Shown piece by piece: positions 48,857 to 58,592 of a stretch of 64,000 nt of DNA. The position numbers and the translations under genes are program-made. This DNA comes from Geodermatophilus nigrescens (GTDB lineage Bacteria; Actinomycetota; Actinomycetes; Mycobacteriales; Geodermatophilaceae), in NCBI RefSeq assembly GCF_900129495.1, contig NZ_FQVX01000002.1, positions 868,001 through 932,000 on the forward strand, written 5' to 3'. How positions within the stretch are numbered: the first letter of the stretch is position 1; every line of letters begins with the position of its first letter. Below the pieces are notes generated by a model. The model was given only the letters and a program-made list of their open reading frames with translations. It was not told where the DNA came from and did not search any database.

Positions 48857-49509
48857 CCGGGCCGGAGGAGCCGCTGCGGGTGGTCGTCGTCGACGACCAC
48901 CCGGTGTACCGCGACGGGCTGGCCCTGCTGCTCGGCTCGGTGCCCGGCGTGGAGGTGGTCGGCACCGCGGCCGACGGCGCCGCGGCGGTGGAGGTGGTGC
49001 GCGAGCACCTGCCCGACGTCGTCGTCATGGACGTGCAGATGCCGGTGCTCGACGGCATTGAGGCCACCCGGCGGATCACCACCCAGGCGCCGTCGGTCGG
49101 CGTCGTGGTGCTGACGATGAGCGAGGACGACGGCACGGTGTTCGCCGCGGTCCGCGCCGGCGCCCGCGGCTACCTGCTCAAGGGCGCCGACCAGGAGGAG
49201 GTGCTGCGCGCGATCTCGACCGTGGCCTCCGGCGGGGCGGTGTTCGGCGCGGCGCTGGCCCGGCGGATCACCGACTTCTTCGCCGCCGCACCCCGCGGGC
49301 CGGAGGAGGCCTTCCCGCAGCTGACGGCGCGCGAGCGCGAGGTGCTCGACCTGGTGGCCGCGGGACGCTCGAACGCGCAGGTCGCCGCCGCGCTGTTCCT
49401 GTCGCCGAAGACCGTGCGCAACGTCGTCTCCAACGTGCTGGCCAAGCTGCAGGTCGGCGACCGGGCGCAGGCGATCGTGCGGGCCCGCGAGGCCGGCCTG
49501 GGGCGCTGA
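48853..49509 (+). CDS. LuxR/NarL-type response regulator
   Basis: The 218-residue protein begins at GTG 48853, overlapping the kinase stop by four bases. The receiver domain has VVVVDDHPVYRDGL, phospho-acceptor Asp60 in DVVVMDVQMP, TMSE and YLLKGAD. The C-terminal HTH is LTAREREVLDLVAAGRSNAQVAAALFLSPKTVRNVVSNVLAKL. It is the cognate partner of the preceding kinase and binds DNA when phosphorylated. Neighbouring genes on the divergent side are possible targets. Confidence 0.95.
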   Translation: MTGPEEPLRVVVVDDHPVYRDGLALLLGSVPGVEVVGTAADGAAAVEVVREHLPDVVVMDVQMPVLDGIEATRRITTQAPSVGVVVLTMSEDDGTVFAAVRAGARGYLLKGADQEEVLRAISTVASGGAVFGAALARRITDFFAAAPRGPEEAFPQLTAREREVLDLVAAGRSNAQVAAALFLSPKTVRNVVSNVLAKLQVGDRAQAIVRAREAGLGR

Positions 49510-49550
49510 GCACGGGGAATCCGCCCGCCGCCCGGGTCGTTCCTGCAGGC

Positions 49551-49970
49551 ATGACGACGTCCACCCCCCAGCCGAAGGTCACCAAGAGCGACGCGGAGTG
49601 GCGGGCGCAGCTCTCGCCGGAGGAGTACGCGGTGCTCCGCCAGGCCGGCACCGAGCGGCCGTGGACCGGCGAGTACGTGGACACGAAGACCGAGGGTGTC
49701 TACAGCTGCCGCGCCTGCGGGGCCGAGCTGTTCCGCTCGCAGACCAAGTTCGACTCGCACTGCGGCTGGCCCTCGTTCTACGAGCCGTCGGCCGCCGACA
49801 ACGTGGTGCTGCGCGAGGACCGCGCCTACGGGTTGGTCCGCACCGAGGTCCTCTGCGGCAGCTGCCACAGCCACCTCGGGCACGTCTTCGACGACGCCCC
49901 GCAGACCCCGACCGGCGACCGCTACTGCATCAACAGCGTGTCCATCCGGCTGGAGCCGGCGCAGGGCTGA
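49551..49970 (+). CDS. msrB: Peptide-methionine (R)-S-oxide reductase
   Basis: The 139-residue MsrB has zinc-binding Cys pairs in CRACG (~residue 51) and CGSCH (~103), FDSHCGWPSFYEP, SHLGHVFDDAPQTPTGDRYCINS and the catalytic Cys in RYCINS (~125). It reduces methionine-R-sulfoxide in proteins with thioredoxin and repairs oxidative damage. It is a single-domain form, not fused to MsrA. It follows the response regulator gene by 41 bases and precedes a two-hairpin repeat. Confidence 0.96.
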   Translation: MTTSTPQPKVTKSDAEWRAQLSPEEYAVLRQAGTERPWTGEYVDTKTEGVYSCRACGAELFRSQTKFDSHCGWPSFYEPSAADNVVLREDRAYGLVRTEVLCGSCHSHLGHVFDDAPQTPTGDRYCINSVSIRLEPAQG

Positions 49971-50004
49971 CCGCCCCGCGCACGATCAGCCGGGATCACC
50001 GCAG

Positions 50005-50067
50005 CGCGTCCTGGCTCACCGTCGGCGGTGAGCCAGGACGCGGCACGATCAGGCGGCCTGATCGTGC
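50005..50067. repeat. Two-hairpin intergenic repeat, copy 1
   Basis: Two adjacent perfect hairpins are present. Hairpin A has a 16-17-base stem (50005-50021/50026-50042, loop TCGG). Hairpin B has a ~12-base stem (50043-50054/50056-50067). The same pair recurs at 63322-63384. The repeat lies between convergent msrB and hemQ, so it can act as a bidirectional terminator, but the conservation of both stems is more than termination needs. Confidence 0.85.
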
Positions 50068-50077
50068 GGCGACGCGG

Positions 50078-50794
50078 CTAGGCCAGGTCGGCGACCAGCT
50101 CGGCGACCGCCTTGCGGGTGCCGGTGTAGAAGGGCACCTCCTCGCGCACGTGCCGGCGGGCGCGGCTGGCGCGCAGGTCGCGCATCAGGTCGACGATGCG
50201 GTGGAGCTCGTCGGCCTCGAACGCGAGCATCCACTCGTAGTCGCCGAGCCCGAACGAGGCGACCGTGTTGGCCCGCACGTCGGGATAGGGGCGGGCCTGC
50301 ATGCCGTGCTCCTTGAGCATGTCCCGCCGCTCCTCGTCGGGGAGCAGGTACCACTCGTAGGACCGCACGAACGGGTAGACGCAGACGTAGCGGCGCGGCT
50401 CCTCCTCGGCGAGGAACGCCGGGATGTGGCTGCGGTTGAACTCCGCCGGCCGGTGCAGCGCCATCTGCGACCACACCGGCTCCAGGCGCCGCCCGAGCGC
50501 CGTGCGGCGGAACCGGGTGTAGGCCTCCTGCAGCGCCTCCGGCGTCTCGGCGTGCCACCAGACCATGAGGTCGGCGTCGGCGCGCAGGCCCGCGACGTCG
50601 TAGGTGCCGCGGACGACGACGCCCTTGCCGGCGAGCTCCTCGAACAGCCCGGAGACCTCGTCGGCGGCCGTCGCGCGGGCCTCGTCGCCGAACGGGCGCG
50701 CCAGCCGGAACACCGACCACATGGTGTAGCGGATGAGGGCGTTGAGCTCGTTGGCCCGCTTGCCGACGCTCTTGGTCTCCGTCTGCTCGCTCAT
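50078..50794 (-). CDS. hemQ: Coproheme decarboxylase HemQ
   Basis: The 238-residue protein has its ATG at 50792-50794 after GGGGAGG. It is a chlorite-dismutase-family HemQ with [24 protein letters not shown] (~residue 60), the catalytic Tyr region [12 protein letters not shown] (~138) and the proximal His in [12 protein letters not shown] (~165). It decarboxylates coproheme to heme b, the last step of the coproporphyrin-dependent pathway of Gram-positive bacteria. Its partners hemG and hemE lie just upstream on the same strand. Confidence 0.95.
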   Translation of the reverse strand: MSEQTETKSVGKRANELNALIRYTMWSVFRLARPFGDEARATAADEVSGLFEELAGKGVVVRGTYDVAGLRADADLMVWWHAETPEALQEAYTRFRRTALGRRLEPVWSQMALHRPAEFNRSHIPAFLAEEEPRRYVCVYPFVRSYEWYLLPDEERRDMLKEHGMQARPYPDVRANTVASFGLGDYEWMLAFEADELHRIVDLMRDLRASRARRHVREEVPFYTGTRKAVAELVADLA

Positions 50795-50843
50795 GCCCCC
50801 ATCCTCCCCCGCCGGCGCGGCGGGGTGCCGTGGGATCCCGGTC

Positions 50844-51797
50844 TCAGGACGGGACGACGCTGAGCTGCGGGCGCTGCCTGCGGCCCGGCCGGGCGGCCAG
50901 CGCGGCGAGCCCGATCGCGACGGCGTCCTCGGCCAGCGCCGCCTGCCAGTCGGGCACCCGGGTCGCCGCCCAGCGCCGCCAGGCCAGCCCGCCGAAGGAC
51001 CCGGCGAGCGCGCCGAGCAGGCCGGCCGTCACCGGGGCGGCGGCGTTGGCGCCCTCCCGGCCGGCGATGCGGCCCGCGGCACCGGCGCCGCCGAGCAGCC
51101 GCGCCGGCAGCGCCTGCGCGCTGGTCCGCGCGGGGGTGGCCGGCAGCTTGTCGCCCACCAGCTCACCGGCGACGGCGGCCAGCGCGCCGAGCCGGGTGCC
51201 CCGGCGGGATCCCGGGTCGCCGAGCACCGGCGCGGCCAGCGCCAGGGAGCTGCGCCCGCCGGTGGCCACGCCGAGGACGGCCGAGCGCAGCACCAGCCCG
51301 GGCGGCGCCGGGGTCCGACGGTCGCGCTGCTCGCGGGCCACCGGGACCGACGACAGCACGCCCTGCACAGCTGCGCCGTAGGCCAGGTGCGGCACCGCGT
51401 CGGCCACCCAGTCGGCGGCGGTCCACGTGCGCGGGTCGCTCACGCCGAGCGCGGCGACCGGGCCGTCGGTGGCCGCCATGGCCGCGGCGCCCGCGACCAC
51501 CGCGCCGGTGGGGCCGGAGAACCGGACGCCGGCCGCGCGGAGCACGCTGGCCAGCACGCCGACGCCGAGCCCGGTGCCGATGCCGCTGAGCGCGCCGAGC
51601 GCCGTGCGGCGGTGCTCCCGCACGGCGCCCCGCCCGGGGAGGCCACCGGCGAGCCGCCCGGCCAGCGCGTCGACCACCTGCTCCGGCGTCTCGCTCGGCG
51701 CCCGCCCCCGCCAGAGCACGTCGGCGTAGGTGACGGCGTTGAGGACGGTGGTGCCGGCTGCCCCGGCCACCAGCCCGCGGGCGAGGGTGCTGATCAC
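50844..51797 (-). CDS. Membrane protein with DUF4126-like domain
   Basis: The 317-residue protein is taken from the GTG at 51795-51797. GGGGAG directly abuts it, with no spacer, so a start slightly downstream is possible. The protein has many Ala/Gly-rich hydrophobic segments. Its C-terminal half ([49 protein letters not shown]) matches DUF4126. The N-terminal half has another membrane region after [17 protein letters not shown]. It lies in the heme run between hemQ and hemG, but no heme role is shown. Confidence 0.75.
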   Translation of the reverse strand: MISTLARGLVAGAAGTTVLNAVTYADVLWRGRAPSETPEQVVDALAGRLAGGLPGRGAVREHRRTALGALSGIGTGLGVGVLASVLRAAGVRFSGPTGAVVAGAAAMAATDGPVAALGVSDPRTWTAADWVADAVPHLAYGAAVQGVLSSVPVAREQRDRRTPAPPGLVLRSAVLGVATGGRSSLALAAPVLGDPGSRRGTRLGALAAVAGELVGDKLPATPARTSAQALPARLLGGAGAAGRIAGREGANAAAPVTAGLLGALAGSFGGLAWRRWAATRVPDWQAALAEDAVAIGLAALAARPGRRQRPQLSVVPS

Positions 51798-51854
51798 CTC
51801 CCCACCCTGCGGGGACAACGGCCGGTGCGGCAACCGGGGCCGCCGACCGCCGGG

Positions 51855-53237
51855 CTAGAGCAGCGCCTCCACCGCGCGGCGGGCGCCGCGGATGCAGGCC
51901 GGCACGCCGACCCCGTCGTACGCGGCCCCGGCCACGGCCAGGCCCGGCACCGCGGCCACCGCGGCGCGGACCGCCACGACCCGCTGCGGGTGGCCGACGA
52001 GGTACTGCGGCAGCCCGCCGCCCCAGCGCACGAGGTGGGCCTCCACCGGCTCGCGGCGCTCGAGGTCGAGCAGGTCGGCGACGTCGGCCACCACCGCGGC
52101 GGTCAGGTCGTCGTCGTCGCGCTGCAGCTGCACCTCGTCGCCGTAGCGGCCCACCGAGGCGCGCACCCGCAGCAGGCCGTCGCCGGACAGGTGCGGCCAC
52201 TTCGACGACGACACGGTGACGCCCTTGACCAGCCGGCCGGTCACGGGCGGCACGAGCAGGCCCGAGCCCGCCGCGACCGGCTGGGCGGGGAACGCCATCG
52301 CGACCACCGCCATCGACGCGTACGGGATCCCGCGCAGCGGCTCGACCGCGTCCGGGGCGAGCCCGCCGAGCAGCCGCGCCGACTTCCCGGCGGGCGCGGC
52401 GACCAGCACGGCGTCGGCCTCGACCACCTCCGGGGCGGCCACCGGGCCGACGGCGACCTCCAGCCGCCCGCCCGCGCGGCGGATCGCGTGCGCGGGTGTG
52501 CGCAGCCGCACCCGCGCGCCCGAGGCGGCGGCCAGCGCCTGGGGCAGTGAGCCGATCCCGTCGGCGACGGTGACGAACACCGGCCCGTCGACGTCGCCGC
52601 GGCTGCGGGCGCCGGCGTCCCGGGCGGCGACGGCGGCCGCGAGCACCGAGTCGGCGCGCGCCAGCTGCGCGGCCAGCGCAGGCATGGTGGCGGCCAGCGA
52701 CAGGTCGTCGGGGCGGCCGGCGTAGACCCCGCCGAGCAGCGGCTCGACCAGCCGGTCGACCACCTCGTCGCCGAGCCGCGCGCGCAGCAGCGCCCCGACC
52801 GAGACGTCGCCCTCCAGGCGCAGCGGCGGCAGGCCGGCCTCCGCGCGCACCCGCGCGACGCCGTCGTCGGTGAGCACCCCGGCCAGCCCGTCGGCCGATG
52901 TCGGCACGCCCTGCACGGTGCCCGGCGGCAGCGGGTGCCGGCCGTCGGGCAGCACGATGGAGGCCTGCGTCGTCGACGGCGCCACCAGCCGGTCGCCCAG
53001 GCCGAGTTCCGTCACGAGCTCCACGGCCTCGGGGACGCGGGCGAGCACCGCCTCGGGCCCGGTGTCGTACCAGGTGCCGGCGAGCTCGACCCGGTCGAGC
53101 TTGCCGCCGATCCGCCCGCCCGCCTCGACGACGACCACCTCGTCGCCGGGCCGCTGCCGCGACCAGGCCCAGGCGGCGGTCAGCCCGGTGATCCCGGCGC
53201 CGACGACGACCAGGCGGCGGGTCATCCGGGGGGTCAT
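51855..53237 (-). CDS. hemG: Coproporphyrinogen/protoporphyrinogen oxidase (HemG/HemY family)
   Basis: The 460-residue FAD protein starts at ATG 53235-53237, overlapping the hemE stop as ATGA. The dinucleotide fold is [16 protein letters not shown] (residues ~9-24), followed by [19 protein letters not shown], a middle FAD region, and the C-terminal [24 protein letters not shown] typical of the family. In actinobacteria this enzyme oxidises coproporphyrinogen III to coproporphyrin III (also named HemY or CgoX). HemQ downstream completes heme b. Confidence 0.94.
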   Translation of the reverse strand: MTPRMTRRLVVVGAGITGLTAAWAWSRQRPGDEVVVVEAGGRIGGKLDRVELAGTWYDTGPEAVLARVPEAVELVTELGLGDRLVAPSTTQASIVLPDGRHPLPPGTVQGVPTSADGLAGVLTDDGVARVRAEAGLPPLRLEGDVSVGALLRARLGDEVVDRLVEPLLGGVYAGRPDDLSLAATMPALAAQLARADSVLAAAVAARDAGARSRGDVDGPVFVTVADGIGSLPQALAAASGARVRLRTPAHAIRRAGGRLEVAVGPVAAPEVVEADAVLVAAPAGKSARLLGGLAPDAVEPLRGIPYASMAVVAMAFPAQPVAAGSGLLVPPVTGRLVKGVTVSSSKWPHLSGDGLLRVRASVGRYGDEVQLQRDDDDLTAAVVADVADLLDLERREPVEAHLVRWGGGLPQYLVGHPQRVVAVRAAVAAVPGLAVAGAAYDGVGVPACIRGARRAVEALL

Positions 53238-54289
53238 CGCGCCGAGAGCTCGTGCACCAGCTCGACGACGTGGGTGAGCACGCCGGGGTCGGTGTCGGGC
53301 AGCACGCCGTGGCCGAGGTTGAACACGTGGCCGCGCGCGGCCCGGCCCTGCTCGACCACCCGGCGCACCTCGCGGTCGACGGTCTCCCGGTCGGCCAGCA
53401 GCACGGCCGGGTCGAGGTTGCCCTGAAGCGAGCGCTGCGGCCCGACGCGGCGGGCGGCCTCGTCGAGCGGCACCCGCCAGTCGACGCCGACGACGTCGGC
53501 CCCGGCGTCGCCGATGAGCGCCAGCAGCTCGCCGGTGCCGACACCGAAGTGCACGCGGGGCACGTCGCGGTCACCGAGCCCGTCGAACACCGCCCGCGAG
53601 TGCGGCAGCACGCGCTCCGCGTAGTCGGCGGCCGACAGCACCCCGGCCCAGGAGTCGAACAGCTGCACCGCCGAGGCGCCGTTGTCGACCTGCACCCGCA
53701 GGAACGTGGCCGCCGAGACGGCGAGCCGGTCGAGCAGCCGCTGCCAGGCCTCGGGCTCGGCGTACATGAACGCCTTGGTGCGGGCGTGCTCCTTCGACGG
53801 GCCGCCCTCGATCAGGTAGGTGGCGAGGGTGAACGGCGCCCCGGCGAAGCCGATGAGCGGCGTCGGCCCGAGCTCGGCGACCAGGCGGCGCACCGCCGTC
53901 GCGAGGAAGTCCAGCCGGTCGGGCTCGAGGCCCGGCAGCGCGTCGACGTCGGCCACCGTGCGCACGGGGTCCGCCACCACCGGCCCGACGCCGGGCTTGA
54001 TCTCGATGTCGACGCCGGCGACCACCAGCGGCAGCACGATGTCGGAGAAGAGGATCGCGGCGTCCACGCCGTGCCGGCGGACCGGCTGCAGGGTGATCTC
54101 GGTGACCAGGTCGGGGTCCTGGCAGGCCTCGAGCATCGCCGTCCCGGCGCGCAGCGCCCGGTACTCCGGCAGCGACCGGCCGGCCTGCCGCATGAACCAG
54201 ACCGGGGTCCGCTCGACCGGCAGGCCGCGCGCGGCCCGGACCAGGTCCGAGTCGGCGGGGGACGTCGGGCGGGCCTCTGCGGTGGTCAC
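53234..54289 (-). CDS. hemE: Uroporphyrinogen decarboxylase
   Basis: The 351-residue protein starts at GTG 54287-54289, ten bases after GGGAGG. It has the active-site segment [16 protein letters not shown] (~residue 28), the Asp in [12 protein letters not shown] (~85), [28 protein letters not shown] and the closing [16 protein letters not shown]. It converts uroporphyrinogen III to coproporphyrinogen III. Its stop overlaps the hemG start. It is divergent from the DUF3000 gene. Confidence 0.97.
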   Translation of the reverse strand: MTTAEARPTSPADSDLVRAARGLPVERTPVWFMRQAGRSLPEYRALRAGTAMLEACQDPDLVTEITLQPVRRHGVDAAILFSDIVLPLVVAGVDIEIKPGVGPVVADPVRTVADVDALPGLEPDRLDFLATAVRRLVAELGPTPLIGFAGAPFTLATYLIEGGPSKEHARTKAFMYAEPEAWQRLLDRLAVSAATFLRVQVDNGASAVQLFDSWAGVLSAADYAERVLPHSRAVFDGLGDRDVPRVHFGVGTGELLALIGDAGADVVGVDWRVPLDEAARRVGPQRSLQGNLDPAVLLADRETVDREVRRVVEQGRAARGHVFNLGHGVLPDTDPGVLTHVVELVHELSAR

Positions 54290-54361
54290 GACGGTCGATC
54301 CTCCCAGACCGCCCGGGGCCGGACGTGCGGCGCGTCGGAGACAGACCGGGCCCGCGACACC

Positions 54362-54367
54362 TACCCT
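54362..54367 (+). promoter_or_regulatory. -10 box for the leaderless DUF3000 gene
   Basis: TACCCT lies seven bases upstream of the GTG at 54374, with no Shine-Dalgarno between. That spacing suggests a leaderless transcript starting at or next to the GTG, common in actinobacteria. Confidence 0.6.
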
Positions 54368-54373
54368 GCCAGC

Positions 54374-55006
54374 GTGGAGCCACGCAGCACGGCCGGGACC
54401 CGCGAGGTCACGGGCGCGCACGGGCCCGCCGAGCCCCCGCCGGCCGAGTTCGCCGCGGGCGTCGCCGCGCTGACCGCGCTGCGGGTGCGCCCCGAGATCG
54501 TCGTCGAGCAGATCCCCGCGCCGCAGCGGCTCGCGCCGTACGCGCACGCGCTCGCCGCGCGGATCACCGAGGGCGACGGCGACGACGAGGTGGAGCTGGC
54601 CGTCGCGCGCTTCATCGTGCTGCACGACCCCGCGGGCCACGAGTCCTGGAACGGCACCACCCGCTGCGTCGGCTACCTGTCGGCCGCCACCGACGAGCAC
54701 ATGGTCGACGACGCGATGTTCTCCGAGGTGGCCTGGAGCTGGCTCACCGAGGCGCTGGCCTCGTCCGGGGCGGCCGCGCACACCCTCGGCGGCACGGTCA
54801 CCCGCACGGCCTCCACCCGCTTCGGCGACCTGGCCGGGCCCGAGCACACCGTCGACGTCGAGCTGCGGGCGTCCTGGACCGCCGGCGACACGGCCCTCGA
54901 CCGCCACCTCGACGCGTGGCTGGAGGTGCTGGGCAACGCGGCCGGGCTGCCGCCGCCGGGCGTCTCCCTCCTGGGCCCCTCCGGCACGGTCGGGGACGGC
55001 AACTAG
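54374..55006 (+). CDS. DUF3000 domain-containing protein
   Basis: The protein has 210 residues from GTG 54374, seven bases after a TACCCT -10 box. DUF3000 proteins are conserved in actinobacteria between hemE and the RNase D gene, exactly this position. The domain begins [38 protein letters not shown] and includes [26 protein letters not shown] and WSWLTEAL. It has no membrane helix or known catalytic motif, and its function is not established. Confidence 0.9.
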   Translation: MEPRSTAGTREVTGAHGPAEPPPAEFAAGVAALTALRVRPEIVVEQIPAPQRLAPYAHALAARITEGDGDDEVELAVARFIVLHDPAGHESWNGTTRCVGYLSAATDEHMVDDAMFSEVAWSWLTEALASSGAAAHTLGGTVTRTASTRFGDLAGPEHTVDVELRASWTAGDTALDRHLDAWLEVLGNAAGLPPPGVSLLGPSGTVGDGN

Positions 55007-55110
55007 GATCGGGCACGGGGAGTTCCGGACTCCCCGGGTCCGCGCCGGCCGGTCCGATCCGCCGGGCACAGCGACTGTGGCGGACGCACGGACGAGAAGG
55101 TGGACGGCAA

Positions 55111-56373
55111 CTGAGCACCGAGCCCCTGCCCGACCCCGCTGGCGAGGCCGGTACCGAGGAGACCGACGGGCCCGCGCCCGTCCCCCTGCTGGCGCCGCGT
55201 GACGGCCTGCCGCCGGTCCTGGACACCGCCGCGGCCGTCGCGGGCTACGCCGACGCGCTGCGCGCCGGGTCCGGCCCGGTCGCCGTCGACGCCGAGCGCG
55301 CCTCCGGCTACCGGTACGGGCAGCGCGCCTACCTGGTGCAGCTGCGCCGCGCCGGCGCGGGCACCGGGCTGGTCGACCCGATCCCCCTGACGCTGCCCGA
55401 CCTCGCCGTGCTGCAGGACGCGATCGCCGGCGAGGAGTGGGTGCTGCACGCGGCCAGCCAGGACCTGCCGTGCCTGGCCGAGATCGGCCTGGTGCCCCCG
55501 CGGGTCTTCGACACCGAGCTGGCCGCCCGCCTGGCGGGGCTGCCCCGCGTGGGCCTGGCCGCCGTCGTCGAGTCGCTGCTCGGGTACTCGCTGGTCAAGG
55601 GCCACTCGGCCGCCGACTGGAGCACCCGCCCGCTGCCCGAGGAGTGGCTGGTCTACGCCGCCCTCGACGTCGAGGTGCTCGTCGACCTGCGCGACGCGCT
55701 GGCCGCGCTGCTCGAGGAGCAGGGCAAGACCGAGTGGGCGCGGCAGGAGTTCGCCGCGGTCCTCGCGGCCGGGCCGCCCGCGCCCCGGCAGGACCCGTGG
55801 CGGCGCACCTCCGGCGTGCACGGCCTGCGCAGCCGCCGCCAGCTGGGGATGCTGCGGGCGCTGTGGGAGGCCCGCGACGACCTGGCCCGCCGGCGCGACG
55901 TCGCCCCCGGCCGCGTGCTGCCCGACGCCGCCATGGTGTCGGCGGTGCAGGCCGACCCGCCGTCGGAGTCCGCGCTGCTGGAGCTGCCGGTGTTCCGCGG
56001 CCGGGCCAACCGCCGGCTGGTGAGCACCTGGTTCGGGGCGCTGGCCCGCGGGCGGGCGATGCCGGACTCCGAGCTGCCGCTGCACAGCCGCCCCGGCGAC
56101 GGCCCGCCCCCGGTGAACCGCTGGGCCGACCGCGACCCGGCGGCCGCCACCCGGCTGCAGGCCGCCCGCGCGGGCCTGGCCGAGCTCGGCGAGAAGCACG
56201 CGGTGCCGGTGGAGAACCTGCTCTCCCCCGACCTGGTGCGCCGGCTCATGTGGACCCCGCCCGAGCCGCGCGACGCCGCCGCGGTGGCCGCGGCGCTGCG
56301 CGCCGGCGGGGCGCGCGAGTGGCAGGTCGAGCTGACGACCGGCCTGCTCACCGACGCGCTCGCCCGCGCCTGA
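55111..56373 (+). CDS. rnd: Ribonuclease D-like 3'-5' exonuclease with HRDC domain
   Basis: The protein has 420 residues from a probable CTG start at 55111 (LSTEPLPDP), with GAGAAGGTGG just upstream. No ATG or GTG lies in frame near it, so the start is uncertain. DEDD motifs are [22 protein letters not shown] (Exo I, ~residue 55), [15 protein letters not shown] (Exo II) and [12 protein letters not shown] (Exo III). The HRDC domain follows at ~215-300 ([20 protein letters not shown]). It trims the 3' ends of tRNA precursors and other RNAs. Confidence 0.92.
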   Translation: MSTEPLPDPAGEAGTEETDGPAPVPLLAPRDGLPPVLDTAAAVAGYADALRAGSGPVAVDAERASGYRYGQRAYLVQLRRAGAGTGLVDPIPLTLPDLAVLQDAIAGEEWVLHAASQDLPCLAEIGLVPPRVFDTELAARLAGLPRVGLAAVVESLLGYSLVKGHSAADWSTRPLPEEWLVYAALDVEVLVDLRDALAALLEEQGKTEWARQEFAAVLAAGPPAPRQDPWRRTSGVHGLRSRRQLGMLRALWEARDDLARRRDVAPGRVLPDAAMVSAVQADPPSESALLELPVFRGRANRRLVSTWFGALARGRAMPDSELPLHSRPGDGPPPVNRWADRDPAAATRLQAARAGLAELGEKHAVPVENLLSPDLVRRLMWTPPEPRDAAAVAAALRAGGAREWQVELTTGLLTDALARA

Positions 56374-56423
56374 CACGACGGAGGGGCGGCCCCGGGGGAA
56401 CCCGGGACCGCCCCTCTGTCGTG
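56374..56423. terminator. Bidirectional terminator between rnd and the ABC permease
   Basis: A long imperfect hairpin starts right at the rnd stop: CACGAC (56374) pairs with GTCGTG (to 56423), and the inner CGGGC/CCCGGG blocks pair with a few mismatches. It serves the rightward rnd and the leftward ABC operon. Confidence 0.75.
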
Positions 56424-56437
56424 CGCGGACGACGGCG

Positions 56438-57721
56438 CTAGTGCCCCGTCGCCGCGGCCCGCCGCCGGGCCAGCGCGTCGACGCTGGCGGCCAGCAGCAG
56501 CACTCCACCGGTGATGATGAAGTTCAGGTAGGCCTCGACACCGAGCAGGCCCAGGCCGTTGGCGATGATGGCCACGACCAGGCCACCGAGGACGGCGTCG
56601 CGCACCCGGCCCCGGCCACCGAAGAGGCTGGTGCCACCGATGACGGCCGCACCCACCGCGTAGAGCAGCGTGTTGCCGGCACCCGACGCCGCGGTGACCG
56701 AGGCCAGCCGGGACGCCGCGGCGATGCCGCTGATGGCGGCCATCGTCGAGGACAGCACGAACACCAGGACGCGGATCCTGGTGACATTGATGCCGGCGCG
56801 GCGCGCGGCCTCGGCGTTGCCGCCGACGGCGTAGACGTGGCGGCCGAAGCTGGTGCGGCTCAGCACGAAGGTGAGCAGCAGCAGCAGGATGACCACCAGC
56901 GGCACCGCGTACGGGATGCCCTCGAGGTCGACGGCCGCCGACAGCGCCCGGTCCTGGCTGAGGATCGCGGTGACCACGACCAGGATGACGGCGATGAGCA
57001 CGCACCGGGCGGCCACCACGGCCAGCGGCTGGTGCGCCAGGCCGCGGGCCTTCTGCACCCGCCAGCGGTTCAGCTGGATGGCGGCGTAGAGCAGGATCGC
57101 CACCGCGGTGAGGACCCAGCCGAGGGTGACCGGCAGGTTCCGGTTGGCGATGCCCTGCACGACCTCGTCGCGCACCGGGATGGTGCCGCCCTGGCCGATG
57201 ATCCGCAGCGTCACGCCCTGGAACGCCAGGAACAGCGCCAGGGTCACGACGAACGACGGGATCCCGACGATCCCGACGAGCGTGCCGGTGAAGAGGCCGA
57301 TCAGCGCGCCGGCGGCACACGCGGCGAGGATCGCCACGTACCAGGGCGCCCCGGACTGGGCCAGCAGCTGCGCGAGCACGGCGGCACACACGCCGCTGAC
57401 CACACCGGCCGACAGGTCGATGTCGCCCAGGAGCAGGACGAACACCAGGCCCATGGCGAGCAGGGTGATCGGCACGGCCTGGACCAGCAGGTTGCTGATG
57501 TTCAGCGGCGTCAGGAAGGTGTTCGGCCGCAGGGCGAAGAACAGCAGGCCGAGCGCCACGATGCCGAGGACGGCCGGCAGGGCGCCCAGGTCACCGCCGC
57601 GGACCTTGTCGACGTACCCGCGGACGACGCCCGAGACGCTGTTGTCCGGGCGGTCGGCCTCGAAGCCGGCCGGCGCGGCGCCGGACGGCTCGGGCTTGGT
57701 GGTGGAGACGGGGTTGCTCAT
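56438..57721 (-). CDS. Sugar ABC transporter permease (XylH/RbsC-like)
   Basis: The 427-residue protein has its ATG sharing one base with the previous stop (TGATG). About ten membrane helices are visible, for example LGIVALGLLFFALRPN and AVPITLLAMGLVFVLLLG. The family motif GDIDLSAGVVSGVCAAVLA (~residue 95) and the second GRHVYAVGGNAEAARRAGINVTRI (~297) are both present, and VIGGTSLFGGRGRV closes the core. It imports a monosaccharide, probably xylose- or ribose-like, with the ATPase and lipoprotein encoded upstream. Confidence 0.93.
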   Translation of the reverse strand: MSNPVSTTKPEPSGAAPAGFEADRPDNSVSGVVRGYVDKVRGGDLGALPAVLGIVALGLLFFALRPNTFLTPLNISNLLVQAVPITLLAMGLVFVLLLGDIDLSAGVVSGVCAAVLAQLLAQSGAPWYVAILAACAAGALIGLFTGTLVGIVGIPSFVVTLALFLAFQGVTLRIIGQGGTIPVRDEVVQGIANRNLPVTLGWVLTAVAILLYAAIQLNRWRVQKARGLAHQPLAVVAARCVLIAVILVVVTAILSQDRALSAAVDLEGIPYAVPLVVILLLLLTFVLSRTSFGRHVYAVGGNAEAARRAGINVTRIRVLVFVLSSTMAAISGIAAASRLASVTAASGAGNTLLYAVGAAVIGGTSLFGGRGRVRDAVLGGLVVAIIANGLGLLGVEAYLNFIITGGVLLLAASVDALARRRAAATGH

Positions 57722-58518
57722 CAGATGCTCGCCTCGGCGACGGCCGGCGCGATGCCCAGGTTGCCCGAGCGCCCGGCGGTGATCAGTTCGATGACCTGAC
57801 CGCGGTCGACGGTGCTGATCGGCACGTCGGCGGCCATGCGGCCCAGGTACAGCGCGGCCACGCGGTCGGAGACCTCGAAGACGTCGACCATGTTGTGGGT
57901 GATGTAGAGGACGGCGTGGCCGGTGTCGGCCAGCCGGCGCACGAGGTCGAGCACCTGCCGGGTCTGCGCGACGCCGAGCGCCGCCGTCGGCTCGTCGAGG
58001 ATGACGACCTTCGACTCCCACAGCACGGCCTTGGCGATCGCCACGGTCTGCCGCTGGCCACCCGAGAGGCTGGACACGAGTTGGCGGACCGACTTGAGGG
58101 TGCGGACCGACAGCTTGGCCAGCGTGTCGCGGGCGGCGGCCTCCATGGAGGCCTCGTCGAGCAGGATGCCGCGCTTGCGCTCGCGGCCGAGGAACATGTT
58201 CTGGACGACGTCGAGGTTGTCGGCCAGCGCGAGGTCCTGGTAGACGACCTCGATGCCGAGGGCCGCGGAGTCCCGCGGGCCGGTGACGCTCACCGGCCTG
58301 CCCTCGAACAGGATCTCCCCGCCGTCGATGGGGTGGATGCCGGCGATGGACTTGATGAGCGTGCTCTTGCCGGCACCGTTGTCGCCCACGAGGGCGGTTA
58401 CCTGGCCGGGGAAGACCTTCAGGTCGACCCCGTGCAGCACCTGGATGGCGCCGAAGCTCTTGGTGACACCGCGGAGCTCGAGGATCGGGGTCCCCTCACC
58501 CGCCTGCGGATCGGTCAT
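57721..58518 (-). CDS. Sugar ABC transporter ATP-binding protein (single domain)
   Basis: The 265-residue ATPase has Walker A GDNGAGKSTLIKS (~residue 46), the Q-loop in VVYQDLAL, the signature LSGGQRQTVAIAKA (~152) and Walker B VVILDEPTAALGV (~172), then the H-loop His in VLYITHNMVDVFEV. Sugar transporters of the RbsA/XylG kind usually have two fused ATPase domains of about 500 residues; this one has a single domain and must dimerise. It lies after the binding-protein gene, past an intercistronic hairpin. Confidence 0.93.
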   Translation of the reverse strand: MTDPQAGEGTPILELRGVTKSFGAIQVLHGVDLKVFPGQVTALVGDNGAGKSTLIKSIAGIHPIDGGEILFEGRPVSVTGPRDSAALGIEVVYQDLALADNLDVVQNMFLGRERKRGILLDEASMEAAARDTLAKLSVRTLKSVRQLVSSLSGGQRQTVAIAKAVLWESKVVILDEPTAALGVAQTRQVLDLVRRLADTGHAVLYITHNMVDVFEVSDRVAALYLGRMAADVPISTVDRGQVIELITAGRSGNLGIAPAVAEASI

Positions 58519-58542
58519 GGCGGTCCTCTCTCAGAAAACGAG

Positions 58543-58585
58543 CCTGCGGGGCGCCTCCTGAGCATGTCAGGAGGCGCCCCGCAGG
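58543..58585 (-). terminator. Intercistronic hairpin after the binding-protein gene
   Basis: A perfect 19-base inverted repeat (58543-58561 and 58567-58585) with a five-base loop starts eight bases after the binding-protein stop and lies before the ATPase gene. It likely attenuates or stabilises the transcript so that the binding protein is made in excess. Confidence 0.8.
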
Positions 58586-58592
58586 GAGGGGG

